This document shows, one piece after another, positions 1 through 7,919 of a DNA stretch of 64,000 nt. The notes beneath the pieces were generated by a model that had not been told where the DNA came from, searched no databases, and worked only from the letters and a program-made list of their open reading frames with translations. The stretch's first letter is position 1, and each line of letters opens with the position of its first letter. The DNA lies in NCBI GenBank assembly GCA_963772955.1, contig CAVYZF010000008.1, positions 186,001 through 250,000 of the forward strand, read 5' to 3'. The position numbers and the translations under genes are program-made. Source of the stretch: Gp6-AA40 sp963772955. GTDB lineage: Bacteria > Acidobacteriota > Vicinamibacteria > Vicinamibacterales > UBA2999.

Positions 1-341
1 ATCGGGTAGTCACGGCGTTGCAGCGTCGCGCGCGTGTCGGCGGTGTAGGTGTCGCCCTCGGGAGCCAGCCAGAGCACGCCGCACGGATGCCACAGGCTGA
101 GGCCCGAGCCGTTCCGCTCATTGAGGTCACGCCACTGCTGGCGCGATTGCCGGGCGAGCCGCGAGTACCTCTCGTCGACACCGTACCCGTAACGCAGGAT
201 CCGCGATTCGTCGCCCGAGCTCGATCGTGAGTTGCCGGGCCCGTAGGCATCGACGAGCGTCACGCGGGCACCAGCGTTGGACAGGTGGTGGGCCGTCCAT
301 CCTCCAAACGCCCCCGCCCCGATCACGACGACGTCAGACAC
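1..341 (-). CDS. FAD-dependent oxidoreductase (DAO family), C-terminus outside window
   Basis: The reverse strand encodes a flavoprotein N-terminus that runs off the left edge. It opens SDVVVIGAGAFGGWTAHHL, a Rossmann dinucleotide-binding motif (GAGAFGG near residue 9), followed by VTLVDAYGPGNS and SSGDESRILRYGYG. That layout is typical of the DAO family close to sarcosine oxidase and N-methyltryptophan oxidase, which oxidise secondary or tertiary amines with FAD. The start is GTG at 341; an in-frame stop lies two codons upstream, so no longer start is possible. No strong ribosome binding site is visible. The substrate cannot be told because the catalytic half is missing. Confidence 0.85.
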   Translation of the reverse strand, partial: MSDVVVIGAGAFGGWTAHHLSNAGARVTLVDAYGPGNSRSSSGDESRILRYGYGVDERYSRLARQSRQQWRDLNERNGSGLSLWHPCGVLWLAPEGDTYTADTRATLQRRDYP

Positions 342-361
342 GATTCAGCAAAGAGGATCGA

Positions 362-395
362 TACGACACACAGAGGCTCCGAGGCACGGAGGTAC
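362..395. repeat. Octamer repeat array, left arm
   Basis: Short array with period 8: ACACAGAG, GCTCCGAG, GCACGGAG. The consensus is roughly RCACNGAG. An inverted partner lies at 1161-1183, so the two arms bracket the gene at 458-1099. The same words recur at 13223, 44772 and 46474. Confidence 0.7.
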
Positions 396-457
396 AAACG
401 AAGACTCCAAGAGTGCGACTCTAATTCCGCTTACACGTGCACGTCGGCCCTGGAACC

Positions 458-1099
458 TCATGGCGGGGTGGCCCTTCGCTCCCTCCACATCTGCTTCGCT
501 GGCCCTGTCGTTGCTATCAGCGTTTGAGTATCAAAATAGTGGATTCGTGTTTGCGGGTCTTGAAGACGTCGCCGCTTTACCAGTTCGTCCTCAGATTCCT
601 TGCTGATCGTAATGGTTTGAATAGAAGAAACGTCGGGAGTCGAGCCTTTCGACAGCCATACGTGCGCCTCGAGCGAATATCGTCCATCGATGAACCTCAA
701 ATCATCCTGAGGATTCTCCGGCCACAGGAACCAGTACACCCGCGAATCCGACGAAAAGGAGTCGATGGATATCGGTTTAACTCGATCTTTGTAGCTGTAC
801 TCCCACGACTGGGGTGCAATCGTAGCCTCCCTCATCCAACGCATCAGTCGATGCTCACCACTGAGCGTCGTGATCTCGAGAAAAACTTGGCGCACAGTCG
901 CTCGTCGTGGAGAGATGTTCGTGAATATGAATGGAACGTAGACGGCAGAACCACCATCTCGCGGGTGATAAAAGTGGACCTCCGGGCCGAGGGTAACCTC
1001 AATTCGCGCTTTTCTGAAGTGGGTTAACCACAGTGCAAACGCAGCGATCGTTGCAGACATTACGCTGATCGCAATCGCGATGTAGTCCTTCGTTTCCAC
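458..1099 (-). CDS. Membrane-anchored hypothetical protein
   Basis: A 213-residue protein of unknown family. Residues 6-27 form one hydrophobic helix (IAIAISVMSATIAAFALWLT) followed by HFRK, which suggests an N-out signal anchor or an inner-membrane helix with a soluble domain. The soluble part is rich in beta-type sequence (IEVTLGPEVHFYHP, VYVPFIFTNISPRRATVRQV), resembling an immunoglobulin-like or sensor domain. The GTG start at 1099 has a good ribosome binding site (GAGAGG, 6 bases upstream). Its base composition is less GC-rich than its neighbours, and octamer arrays in opposite orientation lie on both sides, so it may be an acquired cargo gene. The function is unknown. Confidence 0.7.
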   Translation of the reverse strand: METKDYIAIAISVMSATIAAFALWLTHFRKARIEVTLGPEVHFYHPRDGGSAVYVPFIFTNISPRRATVRQVFLEITTLSGEHRLMRWMREATIAPQSWEYSYKDRVKPISIDSFSSDSRVYWFLWPENPQDDLRFIDGRYSLEAHVWLSKGSTPDVSSIQTITISKESEDELVKRRRLQDPQTRIHYFDTQTLIATTGPAKQMWRERRATPP

Positions 1100-1160
1100 T
1101 GCATCCTCTCGAAGCGCCAGATCAGAGAGGCAACTGGGCGGCCTGTTAAACCCGCTCGAT

Positions 1161-1183
1161 GCCTCAGTGCCTCGGTGTGTCGC
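1161..1183. repeat. Octamer repeat array, right arm
   Basis: Read on the minus strand it gives ACACCGAG, GCACTGAG, GCATC with period 8. It is the inverted partner of the array at 362-395 and lies between the hypothetical gene and the DUF849 gene. Confidence 0.65.
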
Positions 1184-1192
1184 TGGAAGGAT

Positions 1193-2029
1193 TCAATTCA
1201 AGCCGAGAATCGTCCTCGCCACCTGCGGCGTGGCGACCGTGCGCCCGTACTCGGCGCAGAGATCGGCGACACGTTTCACGAGCTCCGCATTCGATTCAGC
1301 CAGGCGGTGCTTGTCCCAGCGGACGTTGTCTTCGAGTCCCGTGCGGCAGTGGCCGCCCATCTCGAGGCACCAGCGATTGACCTCGACCTGATGACGGCCG
1401 ATGCCGGCCGCGACCCACGTCGCCTCGGGCATCAGCTCGGCGAGCTTCCTGACCTCGAACTCCAGGACGTCGCGTGCCGCCGGCAGCGCGTGCTTCACGC
1501 CGAGCACGAACTGCACGTGCAGAGGCGCCTTGATGAGCCCGTCGCGTACGTAGTTCACGGCGTTGTAAAGCATCGCGAGATCGAAGACTTCGATCTCCGG
1601 CTTTACATCGTAGCGGAGCATCTTCCCGGCGAGTTCCTGGATCAGTTCGGGGGAGTTCTCGTAAACGCGCGTGGGGAAGTTGCATGAACCCGTCGAGAGC
1701 GACGCCATGTCCGGCCGATGGTGCAGCATGCCACCGCGCTCGGACCCGACGCCGGACCGTCCGCCAGTCGAGAACTGCACGATGATGCCGGGGCAGATCT
1801 TCCGGACGCGTTCCTGGAACTCGGCGAACTTATCCGGGTTCGACGTGGTGGACCCATCGTCGTTGCGGACGTGGACGTGTACCAGGGCGGCGCCGGCCTC
1901 AAAGGCAGCGTGCGTCGACTCGATTTGTTCGCTGACCGTGATCGGGACCGCCGGGTTGTTCTCCTTGCGCGGGACCGATCCCGTGATGGCAGCCGTGATG
2001 ATGCAGGGCTGACGCCCCTGGCTCTGCAT
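1193..2029 (-). CDS. DUF849 / beta-keto acid cleavage enzyme (BKACE) family protein
   Basis: Encodes about 278 residues starting MQSQGRQPCIITAAITG. BKACE enzymes condense a beta-keto acid with acetyl-CoA to give acetoacetate and a new CoA thioester; the founding member is the 3-keto-5-aminohexanoate cleavage enzyme of lysine fermentation. The hallmark HVHVR at residues 51-55 supplies two zinc ligands. GSVPRKENNPAVPIT and the late WVAAGIGRHQ are also typical. I chose the ATG at 2029: the upstream GTG at 2068 would overlap the preceding lipoprotein gene and adds residues not expected in the family. The substrate within this broad family cannot be predicted from the sequence alone. It is cytosolic, with no signal peptide. 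Confidence 0.88.
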   Translation of the reverse strand: MQSQGRQPCIITAAITGSVPRKENNPAVPITVSEQIESTHAAFEAGAALVHVHVRNDDGSTTSNPDKFAEFQERVRKICPGIIVQFSTGGRSGVGSERGGMLHHRPDMASLSTGSCNFPTRVYENSPELIQELAGKMLRYDVKPEIEVFDLAMLYNAVNYVRDGLIKAPLHVQFVLGVKHALPAARDVLEFEVRKLAELMPEATWVAAGIGRHQVEVNRWCLEMGGHCRTGLEDNVRWDKHRLAESNAELVKRVADLCAEYGRTVATPQVARTILGLN

Positions 2030-2052
2030 CAGATATGTATACCCGATGTTCC

Positions 2053-2589
2053 CTATTGTTCTGTGCACCCCTGGTCCGGCGGCGGGCCTTCCATACGCCG
2101 CAAATCATCCTTCGGCTTGCAGCCGTCATCTTCCGTCGGTGGTGGTGGAGGTGGAGGTGGCGGCGGCGCCGCGACGCAGTCCCCACACGGATTGGCCGCC
2201 CCAATCTGTTTTGTGACCCACGGCGACCACGCACACGTACCCGCGCGCGCCCGACCTCGGTATTTGGTGTTGAAGTGCAGGGGGACGCTCGTTCTGCCCA
2301 CGACGTTGGACAGAAGGGTGACTGGGATGGTGCGCCCATCCGGCAGATACTCCTCGATCTCGATCTCGACCGGTGAGGGGCTGGATGCGAACACCTCGAT
2401 CAACAGGTGCGGACCCGAAAGGTCGATGTCGAGTGTGAGGCCCGTGATCTGCGTGTCGCAGATGGCGTTTACCGTTTGCACGGTCGCAGGGCTAGGGCTG
2501 GGGCTGGGGCCGGTCAGAACGGTTTCAATTCCGTTCTCACCACAGGCGACGGCCGAGAGGGCAAGCATGATTGCGACACTGAATTTCAC
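2053..2589 (-). CDS. Proline-rich lipoprotein of unknown function
   Basis: A 178-residue protein with a short hydrophobic signal and a lipobox ending at Cys16 (LSAVACG), so it is predicted to be acylated and envelope-anchored. A proline/serine linker (SPSPSP) follows the anchor. The middle is a small beta-rich domain with Cys pairs, and near the C-terminus there is an uninterrupted run of ten prolines encoded by a GGT/GGA/GGC triplet run, a possible slippage-prone site. The start is GTG at 2589. It ends 23 bases before the DUF849 start, so the two may be co-transcribed. No known family is recognised. Confidence 0.65.
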   Translation of the reverse strand: MKFSVAIMLALSAVACGENGIETVLTGPSPSPSPATVQTVNAICDTQITGLTLDIDLSGPHLLIEVFASSPSPVEIEIEEYLPDGRTIPVTLLSNVVGRTSVPLHFNTKYRGRARAGTCAWSPWVTKQIGAANPCGDCVAAPPPPPPPPPPTEDDGCKPKDDLRRMEGPPPDQGCTEQ

Positions 2590-2836
2590 AATTCATTGAG
2601 GGAGCAACCAGTGCGCCGGTTGAGCAGTCCGCCAGGGAAGAATCTCTTCCAGCGCTCTCTCGTGGCAATCGGCGAAGGCTGCCAGTTCGAGGACTATGTT
2701 TCGGCGTGGCGGCGACCCACGGTCTTCGGCAGGCAGACTGAAGGCGGCCTTTCAGACTGGACTAGAATCACCCGCTGGGCTGATCTCCTCGAGAAATGTT
2801 GCAGTGTGTGCTGAAGCTGGGTTGAAGGAGTGATCC

Positions 2837-4747
2837 ATGAGCCGACGACTCGCATTGCCAGGTCTTGTCGCCGTCGCGATGCTGTCGATTGTGAACGCCC
2901 AGTCGACCCCTCAGGTCGAGTGGACTCACTACGCCAGCGACTCGGGGGGCTCGCGATACTCGCCGCTCGCTGACATCGACGCTGCAAGGCTGCAGCGATT
3001 GCAGGTGGCGTGGCAGTGGAAGCATTGGGAGACGCCGCTCAAGGAGTACGGCACGACGCCAGGCCAGTTCGAGAGCACGCCGTTGATGGTGGACGGCACG
3101 CTCTACGTGACGACGCCGTATAACAGTCTCGCGGCGCTCGACGCGGAGACCGGTGCAGAGAAGTGGCGATTCGACGGACACGCGTACGAGCTCGGTCAGC
3201 TGCTGTCCGGCAGTGGATGGAAACTGCGAGGCACGGCGACGTGGCGCGACGGCGGCCGGCTCCGCATCTTCCTGAACAGCCGTCATCGACTCGTGCAGCT
3301 CGATGCGGCGACCGGGAAGCCGGTCGCGGGATTTGGCAGCAACGGGGCCGTCTCACTGACAGACGGTCTGCCTCGCATCGGCGACGTCACGCACGTGTCG
3401 CAGAGCTCGCCGCCTGTTGTCTACCGTGACCTCGTCATCGTCGGCAGCCAGGTCCCTGATCGTGTGCAGCTTCCGGATCCGATGGGATACGTGCAGGCCT
3501 TCGATGCGCGAACCGGCAAGCGCGTCTGGGCGTTCTCGACCATCCCGCAGTCCGCGACCGATCCGGGAGCCAACACATGGGAGAACGAGTCGTGGCGCCG
3601 CAATGGACACGCGAATGTGTGGGCGCCGATGGCGCTCGACGAACAACGGGGTCTCCTGTATCTCCCCACGTCGACACCGACGAGCGACTACTACGGCGGC
3701 AATCGTCCGGGGGCCAATTTGTTTGCCGAGTCGCTCGTGTGTCTGGACGCGGCGACCGGCAAAGTGAAGTGGCACTTCCAGACCGTGCATCACGGCCTGT
3801 GGGACTGGGACATCCCGACGCAGCCCAACCTCGTGACGATCACCGTCGACGGCAAACGCATCGATGCAGTGGCGCAGGTGACCAAGCGTGGCGACACGTT
3901 CGTCTTCGATCGCGTCACCGGCACGCCGGTTTGGCCGATCGTCGAGCGGCCGGTGCCAACCGACAGCGACGTGCCTGGTGAGAAGCCCTATCCCACGCAG
4001 CCGTTCCCGACGAAGCCGCGCTCGTTCGTCGATCAGGGCGTGACGCTGGACGATGCGAACAATCTGACGCCGGAGATTCGCAGGCTGGCCCAGGAGCAGA
4101 TGCAGAAGTTCCGCATCGGCCCGATGTTCACTCCGCCCTCACTGAAAGGGACGCTGCAGCGCCCCAGCCAGGGCGGTGGCGCCAACTGGGGAGGTGCCGC
4201 CTTCGATCCCGAGACCGGCTATCTGATCGTGCGCGCCAACAACGCGATCGGCGTCAACGCCGTTGGAAAGAACGACGGTTCCGATCCGCTCGTGCAGGTG
4301 GATTACTCGCATGTGTTCGCCGACCGGGCCACGGCGAATCTGCCGGGTGGACTGCCGCTCGTGTCGCCTCCGTACGCCGTGCTGGTCGCGATTGACTTGA
4401 ACCGGGGCGAAATCGCGTGGCGAGTGCCGCTCGGCGACAACGCCACCGTCCGTAATCACCCGCTGCTCAAGGGAGTGGCGCTGCCGGAGCGGCTCGGCTC
4501 GTCAGGAAATCTCGGCGGCGCGATGGTGACGAAGAGTGGCCTCATCTTCATTGGAGGAGGCGACGGCTACTTCTACGCGTTCGAGACGAAGACCGGCAAG
4601 GAGGTCTGGCGGGCGAAGATCCCGTATAACAATACGGCGAACCCGATGACGTACCGTACCAAGTCGGGCAGGCAGTTCATCGTCATGGCATCGGGCACGA
4701 GCGATCAGAACGCGCTGCTCGCGTTTGCGGTGGACGAGAAGAAATAG
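2837..4747 (+). CDS. PQQ-dependent dehydrogenase (glucose/quinate dehydrogenase-like), periplasmic
   Basis: A 636-residue quinoprotein with a cleavable signal peptide (residues 1-22) and an eight-bladed propeller rich in tryptophan-docking repeats (LDAETGAEKWRF, FDARTGKRVWAF, LDAATGKVKWHF, FETKTGKEVWRA). The HHGLWDWDIPTQPNL stretch near residue 317 resembles the active-site Asp region of membrane glucose dehydrogenase, but the five N-terminal membrane helices of Gcd are absent, so this is a soluble secreted form. It oxidises an alcohol or sugar with PQQ and needs an electron acceptor; the cytochrome c gene starts 12 bases downstream. The start ATG at 2837 has a strong AAGGAG site. It is the first gene of a three-gene operon. 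The substrate is unknown. Confidence 0.9.
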   Translation: MSRRLALPGLVAVAMLSIVNAQSTPQVEWTHYASDSGGSRYSPLADIDAARLQRLQVAWQWKHWETPLKEYGTTPGQFESTPLMVDGTLYVTTPYNSLAALDAETGAEKWRFDGHAYELGQLLSGSGWKLRGTATWRDGGRLRIFLNSRHRLVQLDAATGKPVAGFGSNGAVSLTDGLPRIGDVTHVSQSSPPVVYRDLVIVGSQVPDRVQLPDPMGYVQAFDARTGKRVWAFSTIPQSATDPGANTWENESWRRNGHANVWAPMALDEQRGLLYLPTSTPTSDYYGGNRPGANLFAESLVCLDAATGKVKWHFQTVHHGLWDWDIPTQPNLVTITVDGKRIDAVAQVTKRGDTFVFDRVTGTPVWPIVERPVPTDSDVPGEKPYPTQPFPTKPRSFVDQGVTLDDANNLTPEIRRLAQEQMQKFRIGPMFTPPSLKGTLQRPSQGGGANWGGAAFDPETGYLIVRANNAIGVNAVGKNDGSDPLVQVDYSHVFADRATANLPGGLPLVSPPYAVLVAIDLNRGEIAWRVPLGDNATVRNHPLLKGVALPERLGSSGNLGGAMVTKSGLIFIGGGDGYFYAFETKTGKEVWRAKIPYNNTANPMTYRTKSGRQFIVMASGTSDQNALLAFAVDEKK

Positions 4748-4759
4748 GGGAGTTTCCGA

Positions 4760-5182
4760 ATGGGACGAGTCCTGGGTGCGGCGTCGGTATTACTGGTCAT
4801 CGCAGTCATCGTTGTGGCCGGTCAGGCACAGAAGACCGTGTGGGACGGCGTGTATACAGAAGAACAGGCGAAGCACGGTGCCGAGGTGTACGCCGAGAAG
4901 TGCGCGATGTGCCACGGTGACAGTCTTGGCGGCGTCGAGTCGGCGCCGGCACTGACCGGTCCCGCGTTCTACGCGACGTGGGAAGGTGAGACTCTCAACT
5001 CGTTGTTCGAGCGGATCCGGATGTCGATGCCGCAGGACAACCCGGGTTCGTTGTCGCGCGCGCAGAATGCAGACATCGTCGCGCACATCTTGCACATAGG
5101 CGGGTATCCAGCCGGCAGCACAGCGCTCGAGGGTCAGGCAGGTGCACTGACCGGCATCAAAGTACTCACGTACAAACCGTAG
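4760..5182 (+). CDS. Small c-type cytochrome, electron acceptor of the PQQ dehydrogenases
   Basis: A 140-residue class I cytochrome c. Residues 1-23 are a signal peptide or membrane anchor. The haem motif CAMCH is at residues 48-52, and MSMPQDNPG near residue 94 carries the likely axial methionine. Family knowledge and the position between two PQQ dehydrogenases suggest that it carries their electrons to the respiratory chain. It lies 12 bases after the first dehydrogenase, with a GGGGAG site before its ATG, so the genes are probably translated from one message. Confidence 0.9.
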   Translation: MGRVLGAASVLLVIAVIVVAGQAQKTVWDGVYTEEQAKHGAEVYAEKCAMCHGDSLGGVESAPALTGPAFYATWEGETLNSLFERIRMSMPQDNPGSLSRAQNADIVAHILHIGGYPAGSTALEGQAGALTGIKVLTYKP

Positions 5183-5228
5183 GGCGGGTCTTGTTTTGTA
5201 GACCCGCCGGGTCCGAAGAACAGGACCC
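5183..5228. repeat. Double palindrome, GGCGGGTCT family
   Basis: Two consecutive hairpins: GGCGGGTCT (5183-5191) pairs with AGACCCGCC (5200-5208), and GGGTCC (5209-5214) pairs with GGACCC (5223-5228). The same GGCGGGTCT/AGACCCGCC core occurs at 35717-35738. It sits between the cytochrome gene and the second dehydrogenase and may stabilise or attenuate the upstream message. Confidence 0.7.
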
Positions 5229-5253
5229 GCCTACGCTGGAAAGGGCCGTTCAT

Positions 5254-7272
5254 ATGTCGCGAAGATTGCGGACTCATGTGCTGGGGCTCGTCGCGTGTGC
5301 TGCGCTGACGTCGATTTCTGTTCAGGGTCAGACGGGCGCGCAGAAGGGCGAGTGGCGAACGTACGGCGGTGATCTCGGGCACACCCGCTACGCGCCGCTC
5401 GATCAGATCAACGCCGGCAACTTCAGCAAGCTCGAAGTCGCCTGGCGGTTCAAGACCGACAACCTCGGCCCACGCCTCGAATTCAACCTGCAGTCGACGC
5501 CGCTTGTGGTGGGGAACCGCCTCTATTCGACCGCCGGCACGCGGCGCGCGGTCGTCTCACTCGACGCCGCGACGGGCGAGCTGCAGTGGGTGCACAGCGA
5601 AGATGAGGGTGCGCGTGGAGCGGCGGCACCGCGTCAGCTCTCGGGACGCGGGCTCGCCTATTGGACCGACGGCAAAGAGGAACGCATCCTCTACGTGACG
5701 CAAGGCTACCGGCTCGTGGCGCTCGACGCGAAGACCGGCAATCGCGTGTCGTCGTTTGCTCAAAGCGGGATCCTCGACCTCAAGGCCGATCTCGACAAAG
5801 GTATGGATCTCGCGACCGGTCCGGTCGGACTCCATGCGACCCCGGTCGTTGCCGGCGACATCGTTCTTGTCGGCGCCGCGTTCGAAACCGGCGCGAACCC
5901 AAAGAGCAAGAGCAACATCAAGGGTGCCGTGCGTGCGTTCGATGTGCGAACGGGCAAGCGACTCTGGATGTTCAAGACGATTCCCGAACCTGGTGAGGTG
6001 GGTGCCGAGACATGGGAAGACGACTCGTGGGCGTACACCGGCAATACCGGAGTCTGGGCGCAAATCTCCGTTGACCTCGAGCTCGGCATGGCGTACCTGC
6101 CGGTCGAGATGCCGACGCACGACTACTACGGTGGTGCTCGTCCGGGTAACGGACTCTTCGGCGAGACGCTCGTCGCCGTCGATCTGAAGACCGGTCAGCG
6201 CAAGTGGCACTACCAGCTCGTACACCACGGCATCTGGGACATGGACATCCCGTGCGCGCCAATCCTCGCTGACATCACCGTCAACGGGAAGACAATCAAG
6301 GCGGTCGCACAGCCGACGAAGCAGGCGTTTCTCTATGTGTTCGACCGCGTCACCGGTCAGCCGATCTGGCCGATCGAAGAGAAGCCAGTTCCGCAGGGTG
6401 ATACGCCCGGCGAGAAATATTCGAAAACGCAGCCGATTCCGAGCAAGCCCGCGGCCTACAACCGGCAAGGACTCCAGGTCGACTGGCTGATCGACTTCAC
6501 TCCTGAACTGCGTGCGGAGGCCGTCAAGGCGATCGAGAAGTACAGAATCGGGCCGGTCTTCACTCCGCCGGTTGTGAGCAAAGCCGAAGGTCCCATCGCG
6601 ACATTGCAGATGGCGAGTCAGGGCGCTGCGACCAACTGGCCCGGCGGCTCGTACGATCCCGAGACGCACATCCTCTACGTTCACTCGCAGAGCGCAGTGG
6701 CGACACTTGGTCTCGTGCCGCCGCCACCGGGGGCCGCGCCGGATGTGCGCTACCACCAGGGCACTGTTCTCGCTGGCGCGCGCCGCTCCGGTGGATCAGG
6801 TTCGGCGGCGGCCGCAGAAGGTGGAGCAGTTACGGCCCTGACCATTCAGGGTCTCCCGCTCGTGAAGCCGCCATACGGACAGATCAACGCGATCAGCCTC
6901 GACACCGGCGACATCCTCTGGCAGGTCCCGCACGGTGAAACGCCCGATGCCATCAAGAATCATCCCGCCCTCAAAGGGTTGAACATCCCGCGCACCGGGC
7001 GACCGGGCAACGTGGGCACGCTGGTCACGAAGACGCTCGTCGTCTCCGGCGAGCCCGGATTCGGGACGACGTCCACGGGTCAGCGCGGATCGATGCTCCG
7101 TGCGTATGACAAGAAGACTGGCGCGGAGGTCGGGGCCGTGTACATGCCCGCGCCGCAGACCGGCTCGCCGATGACGTACATGCTCAATGGGAGGCAGTAC
7201 CTCATCGTGGCCATCAGCGGTGGCACGTACAGCGGCGAGTTGCTCGCGTTGAGGTTGCCCCAGACCCAGTAG
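5254..7272 (+). CDS. PQQ-dependent dehydrogenase (glucose/quinate dehydrogenase-like), second copy
   Basis: A 672-residue secreted quinoprotein, a paralogue of the gene at 2837. It has a signal peptide ending near SVQGQ, propeller repeats (LDAATGELQW, LDAKTGNRV, FDVRTGKRLWMF, VDLKTGQRKWHY) and the active-site-like HHGIWDMDIPCAP near residue 323. A glycine/alanine/serine-rich insertion around residues 505-525 is absent from the first copy. I start at ATG 5254 with a GGAAAGG site; an in-frame ATG at 5191 would place the palindrome inside the coding region and precede the signal peptide. It shares an operon with the first dehydrogenase and cytochrome c. The palindrome after the stop probably helps end the message. 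Confidence 0.9.
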   Translation: MSRRLRTHVLGLVACAALTSISVQGQTGAQKGEWRTYGGDLGHTRYAPLDQINAGNFSKLEVAWRFKTDNLGPRLEFNLQSTPLVVGNRLYSTAGTRRAVVSLDAATGELQWVHSEDEGARGAAAPRQLSGRGLAYWTDGKEERILYVTQGYRLVALDAKTGNRVSSFAQSGILDLKADLDKGMDLATGPVGLHATPVVAGDIVLVGAAFETGANPKSKSNIKGAVRAFDVRTGKRLWMFKTIPEPGEVGAETWEDDSWAYTGNTGVWAQISVDLELGMAYLPVEMPTHDYYGGARPGNGLFGETLVAVDLKTGQRKWHYQLVHHGIWDMDIPCAPILADITVNGKTIKAVAQPTKQAFLYVFDRVTGQPIWPIEEKPVPQGDTPGEKYSKTQPIPSKPAAYNRQGLQVDWLIDFTPELRAEAVKAIEKYRIGPVFTPPVVSKAEGPIATLQMASQGAATNWPGGSYDPETHILYVHSQSAVATLGLVPPPPGAAPDVRYHQGTVLAGARRSGGSGSAAAAEGGAVTALTIQGLPLVKPPYGQINAISLDTGDILWQVPHGETPDAIKNHPALKGLNIPRTGRPGNVGTLVTKTLVVSGEPGFGTTSTGQRGSMLRAYDKKTGAEVGAVYMPAPQTGSPMTYMLNGRQYLIVAISGGTYSGELLALRLPQTQ

Positions 7273-7276
7273 AAAT

Positions 7277-7330
7277 GTGCGGGGTCAGACCCTTCACGGA
7301 TCTTCACATGTGAAGGGTCTGACCCCGCAC
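7277..7330. repeat. Long perfect inverted repeat, GGGGTCAGACCC family
   Basis: A perfect 21-base stem (7277-7297 with 7310-7330) and a 12-base loop lie four bases after the dehydrogenase stop codon. A second, less regular copy is at 58914-58974; both begin with the same 17 bases, GGGGTCAGACCCTTCAC. It is likely a REP-type mobile palindrome that also serves as a terminator or mRNA-stability hairpin. Confidence 0.85.
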
Positions 7331-7407
7331 ACTTACAGTTTCAGGGTCGAACGACGATTTTCGCCCGCGCATGCCTGCTGCGCTCTGGCGTCAAGCAGCA
7401 TGCGCGA

Positions 7408-7812
7408 GTGACGCCTGCGACGATCGTGGACCTGCGACTGCGCGGGCTCTCGTGGTGGGACATCTCCGTCCGCTACGGCATCGGTCCCGAGGTCTACTAC
7501 GTTCCCGTCACGGTCGTGCCCGGCCCGCCGTATGGCAAGGCCTGGGGTTACTACAAGAAGAAGCAACGCAAGCAGTGGAACACGATCGTCCTTGCCGACG
7601 ACGATGTGGTGAATCTGGTTCACGTGCGATTCATCTCGGACTACTACCGCATTCCGCCGGAACGAGTATTCGAGGTCCGCGGCCATCACCCGGACATCGT
7701 TGCCGTCAACTACGAGGTGTCGAGAAGTCGATCTCATCACGACGATGACGATGATCAAGGCCAGAACGAAGGCAACCCCGGAAAGAGCAAGGGCAAGCAC
7801 GGCCACAAGTAG
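7408..7812 (+). CDS. Hypothetical protein with charged C-terminal tail, possibly 5'-truncated
   Basis: A 134-residue ORF beginning with GTG. The first part (IVDLRLRGLSWWDISVRYGI) looks like a helix-turn-helix-like motif seen in uncharacterised proteins, followed by VVPGPPYGKAWGYYKKKQRK. The tail is very charged (HHDDDDDQGQ, then GKSKGKHGHK). The reading frame stays open upstream without ATG, GTG or TTG as far as the palindrome at 7277-7330, and residues just upstream (VKQHAR) would continue the domain. The original start may therefore have been lost when the repeat arrived. There is no clear ribosome binding site. The function is unknown. Confidence 0.5.
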   Translation: MTPATIVDLRLRGLSWWDISVRYGIGPEVYYVPVTVVPGPPYGKAWGYYKKKQRKQWNTIVLADDDVVNLVHVRFISDYYRIPPERVFEVRGHHPDIVAVNYEVSRSRSHHDDDDDQGQNEGNPGKSKGKHGHK

Positions 7813-7919
7813 TCGCGTCCTCCGGGCCGCTCTCTCAATGGTCGAGCGCCGGGTGGCGCTCGGCCCCCCTCCATGTCAGAATCTGCCCGCGTTCTTTCCC
7901 TGGAACTGCGAGGTGGACC

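Noticed and set aside
2140..2180. GGT/GGA triplet run as a regulatory microsatellite
   Set aside because: It is the coding sequence of a ten-proline tract in the lipoprotein on the minus strand; noted there as possibly slippage-prone only.
1718..2599. Plus-strand frame opposite DUF849 and the lipoprotein gene
   Set aside because: Shadow with a glycine run antisense to polyproline; no domain.
5191..5253. ATG 5191 as start of the second PQQ dehydrogenase
   Set aside because: It would put the double palindrome in coding sequence and the signal peptide at residue 22; ATG 5254 has a ribosome site.
5557..6756. Long minus-strand frame inside the second PQQ dehydrogenase
   Set aside because: Antisense shadow with low-complexity Arg/Val/Asp composition.
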